Origin: Azoarcus sp031556475
GTDB lineage: Bacteria > Pseudomonadota > Gammaproteobacteria > Burkholderiales > Rhodocyclaceae
Direction: 5' to 3'
DNA length: 10,746 nt
Assembly (NCBI GenBank): GCA_031556475.1
Contig: JAVBSY010000089.1
Coordinates: 1 to 10,746, forward strand
The notes below the pieces were generated by a model. It was given only the letters and a program-made list of their open reading frames with translations, was not told the DNA's origin and did not search any database. A program made the position numbers and the translations under genes. Within the stretch, counting starts at the first letter, position 1. Each line of letters starts with the position of its first letter. This document shows positions 6,909-10,746 of the stretch, one piece after another.

Positions 6909-7535
6909 TCACCCCTGGCGCAGCCCGCTGCCAAGCAGATAAACCTCGGCACTGCGGTCGCGCGATGCTTTTGGCTTGCGCACCTGCACCGCGGCGAAAA
7001 CCTGTTCCATATCCTTACGAAATTCACTGAAACCTTCACCCTGGAAGACTTTGACCAGAAGGCGGCCACTCGGCTTCAGATGCCGGGAAGCGAAATCCAG
7101 CGCCAATTCACACAGATGGATGGAGCGCGCCTGATCCACCGTCGCCACGCCCGACAGGTTCGGCGCCATGTCGGACAGCACGACATCCACCTGCGCGCCC
7201 TCCAAGCGTGCCTCCAAACCGGCGAGCACGGCATCCTCGGTAAAATCGCCTTGCAAAAAATCGACGCCCGCTATCGCCTCCACCGGCAGCAGATCGATGG
7301 CGAACACCCGCCCGCCGCCCGCACCGCAACGCTGCATCGCCACCTGACTCCATGACCCTGGCGCCGCGCCGAGATCGACGATGACGCTGCCCGCCTTGAA
7401 CAAACGGTCGCGATCATCGATCTCCATCAGCTTGTAGGCCGCGCGCGCGCGGTACCCTTCCGCGTTGGCGCGCAACACGTAAGGATCGTTCAGATGCTCC
7501 CGCATCCATGCTTTACTGGTTTTGCTTCGCTTCAT
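6909..7535 (-). CDS. rlmE: RlmE (FtsJ/RrmJ), 23S rRNA 2'-O-ribose methyltransferase
   Basis: 208 residues, the family's normal length. It methylates the ribose of U2552 (E. coli numbering) in the A-loop of 23S rRNA late in 50S assembly, using S-adenosylmethionine. The SAM-binding motif DLGAAPGSW is at 54-62. The K-D-K-E catalytic set is complete: Lys35 in RAAYKL, Asp122 in SDMAPN, Lys162 in LVKVFQG and Glu197 in SAEVYL. The start at 7535 is kept because the N-terminal KRSKTSKAWMREHLND matches the family's opening. No strong ribosome binding site precedes it. It diverges from yhbY across only 39 bases and precedes ftsH. The gene pair is heat-inducible in E. coli, but I see no convincing heat-shock promoter here. 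Confidence 0.96.
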   Translation of the reverse strand: MKRSKTSKAWMREHLNDPYVLRANAEGYRARAAYKLMEIDDRDRLFKAGSVIVDLGAAPGSWSQVAMQRCGAGGGRVFAIDLLPVEAIAGVDFLQGDFTEDAVLAGLEARLEGAQVDVVLSDMAPNLSGVATVDQARSIHLCELALDFASRHLKPSGRLLVKVFQGEGFSEFRKDMEQVFAAVQVRKPKASRDRSAEVYLLGSGLRQG

Positions 7536-7540
7536 CAGAG

Positions 7541-7546
7541 TAGAAT
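7541..7546 (+). promoter_or_regulatory. Possible -10 box for yhbY
   Basis: TAGAAT on the plus strand matches TATAAT at 5 of 6 positions and would start transcription near 7553, about 22 bases before the yhbY ATG. No convincing -35 is found 16-18 bases upstream, where the sequence lies inside rlmE, and there is no extended -10. Confidence 0.3.
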
Positions 7547-7574
7547 CCGAGCCCCACGAACGCGGAGAAAGTCA

Positions 7575-8039
7575 ATGATCGAGCTTACCCCTGCGCAACG
7601 GCGCGAACTGCGCGCCCGCGCCCACCACCTTGCTCCCGTCGTCACCATCGCCGGCAATGGCCTGGCCGCCGCGGTCGTCGCCGAAATCGACCGCTCGCTG
7701 CAAGCCCATGAACTCATCAAGGTTCGTGTGCAAGGGCACGAACGCGAGCAACGCGAAACCCTGATGCAGGAGTTGTGCAACACACTCCAGGCCGCCCCTG
7801 TGCAGCATATCGGCAATATCCTGGTGATCTGGCGCCAGCGCCGCGAAGACGAGACCGCCACGAACAAATCCACATCAGCGGAAGCCGCCGCCAACAAGCG
7901 CGCGCCTCGTGCCTCCACCGCAAAATCCGCCGCCTCTTTCGCCGCCGCCGCACGCCGCGCCGCCCTGGCCAAAGCCTCGGCGGACAAACGGCGCGCCGCC
8001 GCGCCGCGCGGCCGTGGCGGCAGCGCACGGGGACGCTAG
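7575..8039 (+). CDS. yhbY: YhbY-family CRM-domain RNA-binding protein with a long basic tail
   Basis: 154 residues, against about 97 in E. coli YhbY. Residues 1-88 are the CRM domain: it starts MIELTPAQRRELRARAHHL, has the RNA-contacting loop AGNGLAAAV (26-34) and the stretch EIDRSLQAHELIKVRV (37-52), and ends IGNILVIWR. The family binds pre-50S ribosomal particles and helps their maturation, in the cytoplasm. Residues 89-154 are a low-complexity Ala/Lys/Arg tail that ends RGRGGSARGR and is probably disordered. The frame is open upstream to 7494, but the ATG at 7575 is chosen because GGAG stands 7 bases before it and the CRM domain begins there. It is the only plus-strand gene, opposed to its neighbours as yhbY is in E. 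coli. Confidence 0.93.
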   Translation: MIELTPAQRRELRARAHHLAPVVTIAGNGLAAAVVAEIDRSLQAHELIKVRVQGHEREQRETLMQELCNTLQAAPVQHIGNILVIWRQRREDETATNKSTSAEAAANKRAPRASTAKSAASFAAAARRAALAKASADKRRAAAPRGRGGSARGR

Positions 8040-8071
8040 TCGGGCAGCACCGTTACCGGATCGACGCGAAA

Positions 8072-8533
8072 TCAGCGTAAAACGCCGCGCAGGCGCACCA
8101 CCAGCACCGCACCGAGCAGGCTCCGTGCCAGATACAGAATGCTGGCCGTGCCATGCAACGCGGCAAAGCGGGTACTCAAAGCGCTGTCCATCACACCGCC
8201 TGCGCCCGCCTCCGCTTTCAATGCGGCCATCGATGGCTGGATGCCGAACTGCTCGACGAGCGCCAGCGCCAGCATTGTTGCCACCAGCCAGAAAATGCCA
8301 CTGCGAAAAGCACGCGCGCCTTGGCGCAATGCGATGAAAAGCAACAGGTAAACCGCCGCCGCCAGCCCGATCCACCCCACCACGGTAAATAAGCGGCCGG
8401 CGATGTTTCCCGCCAGCATGCGATCGTCCAGCATGCCAAACAGCGTCGGCGCCACGATGTATCCCACGGCCCACAACGCACCGACCCAGAGGGTGGCGAT
8501 CAGGACCGCAAGGTGATCGGCAACGCGGCTCAC
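8072..8533 (-). CDS. DUF4149-type small integral membrane protein
   Basis: 153 residues of unknown function. Four hydrophobic helices are visible at about 7-27, 47-70, 78-97 and 126-148. The C-terminal part carries RFAALHGTASILYL, the kind of motif I recall for DUF4149 proteins, which often stand beside greA or yhbY in betaproteobacteria; the family call rests on that recollection and not on a search. The start chosen is GTG at 8533, with AGGGA 9 bases before it and 19 bases after the greA stop. A longer frame back to 8620 would overlap greA and put a polar stretch before the first helix, so it is not used. Probably co-transcribed with carB and greA. It ends 32 bases from the yhbY stop, and no terminator hairpin was seen in that gap. 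Confidence 0.82.
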   Translation of the reverse strand: MSRVADHLAVLIATLWVGALWAVGYIVAPTLFGMLDDRMLAGNIAGRLFTVVGWIGLAAAVYLLLFIALRQGARAFRSGIFWLVATMLALALVEQFGIQPSMAALKAEAGAGGVMDSALSTRFAALHGTASILYLARSLLGAVLVVRLRGVLR

Positions 8534-8552
8534 CTGTGGGTTTCCCTGCGTT

Positions 8553-9025
8553 TCAGAGGTAGCGAACGTCGATGATTTCGTATTCGCGCACACCGCCCGG
8601 CGCCTGTACTTCGGCCACATCGCCGGCGTACTTGCCGATGAGCGCGCGGGCGATCGGCGAGCTGATGGAGATTTTCTGCTCCTTGATGTCGGCCTCGTCC
8701 TCGCCGACGATCTGATAAGTCACCGTCTGGCCCGAATCCATGTCTTCCAGCTCTACGGTAGAGCCGAACACGCAGCGGCCATCGGCATCGAGCAGCTTCG
8801 GGTCGATGATCTGCGCACTGGCGAGCTTGCCCTCGACTTCCATGATGCGGCCTTCGATGAAGCCCTGGCGCTCCTTGGCGGCATCGTATTCGGCGTTCTC
8901 CGACAGATCGCCGTGGGAGCGGGCCTCTGCGATCGCAGCGATCACATTCGGCCGGTCGACGGTTTTCAAGCGGTGCAGTTCGGTGCGCAGTCTGTCGGCG
9001 CCGGTAAGGGTCAACGGTGTCTTGT

Positions 9026-9029
<4 letters not shown>
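8553..9029 (-). CDS. greA: GreA, transcript cleavage factor
   Basis: 158 residues, the standard length. It enters the secondary channel of RNA polymerase and stimulates cleavage of backtracked transcripts. The N-terminal coiled coil (about 1-75) carries the catalytic tip GDLSENAEY at 40-48, with Asp41 and Glu44 at the same positions as in E. coli. The C-terminal FKBP-like domain includes VFGSTVELEDMD and ISISSPIARALIGK (about 86-133) and ends in the usual EYEIIDV. The ATG at 9029-9027 overlaps the carB stop as ATGA. It lacks a clear ribosome binding site of its own, so translation is probably coupled to carB. It is followed after 19 bases by the membrane-protein gene. Confidence 0.97.

Positions 9030-10746
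<1,717 letters not shown>

Noticed and set aside
7547..7575. Sigma-70 promoter for rlmE starting from TTGACT on the minus strand at 7575-7570
   Set aside because: The -35 is a 5 of 6 match, but the sequences at 17 and 18 bases (GCTCGG, CTCGGA) do not resemble a -10 box.
7917..8036. Tandem GCC-rich repeat at the end of yhbY as a true repeat element
   Set aside because: The repetition comes from Ala and Arg codons of the low-complexity tail; no regular unit length is seen.
8534..8620. Longer start for the DUF4149-type gene at 8620
   Set aside because: It would overlap the greA coding end by about 68 bases and add a polar, non-conserved N terminus. GTG at 8533 has AGGGA upstream.

Overview
The window is an ordinary chromosomal housekeeping block from a GC-rich Gram-negative bacterium. 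Gene order and protein sequences fit a betaproteobacterium (Nitrosomonadales or Rhodocyclales-like); the order is an inference and the genus is not assigned. The pieces that support this are the run carB-greA-(DUF4149)-yhbY-rlmE-ftsH-folP-glmM followed by the phosphate-specific transport genes pstS-pstC-pstA, and an FtsH that begins MNNLFKNLAIW. No mobile element, CRISPR array, tRNA, rRNA or prophage trace was seen.

Layout from right to left, which is the reading direction of every gene except yhbY: the C-terminal half of carB (cut by the right edge) overlaps greA by 4 bases. A small four-helix membrane protein gene of the DUF4149 type follows 19 bases later. yhbY is the only plus-strand gene. 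It is convergent with the DUF4149 gene (32-base gap) and divergent from rlmE (39-base gap). The rlmE-ftsH pair comes next, with a 116-base gap that holds a good candidate promoter, two palindromes and a possible tiny leader ORF. A strong intrinsic terminator follows ftsH only about 16 bases before the folP start codon. folP and glmM lie 27 bases apart. An 81-base gap holds a candidate phosphate-regulated promoter and a perfect 8-bp inverted repeat. pstS, pstC and the start of pstA (cut by the left edge) form the final operon.

The genes cover pyrimidine and arginine precursor supply (carB), transcript cleavage (greA), 50S ribosome maturation (yhbY, rlmE), membrane protein quality control (ftsH), folate synthesis (folP), amino-sugar synthesis for the cell wall (glmM), and high-affinity phosphate uptake (pstSCA). 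rlmE-ftsH-folP-glmM and the opposed yhbY are also neighbours in E. coli, so the layout is an old conserved one.

I found no previously undescribed system. What deserves a second look is regulatory. It comprises the 14-bp palindrome GGGGAACGTTCCCC placed inside the spacer of the ftsH promoter, a possibly leaderless 14-codon ORF ending in a TTGA overlap with an ftsH TTG start, the terminator directly in front of folP, and the inverted repeat with a Pho-box-like site before pstS. All of these were read by eye; none was tested by alignment or folding.
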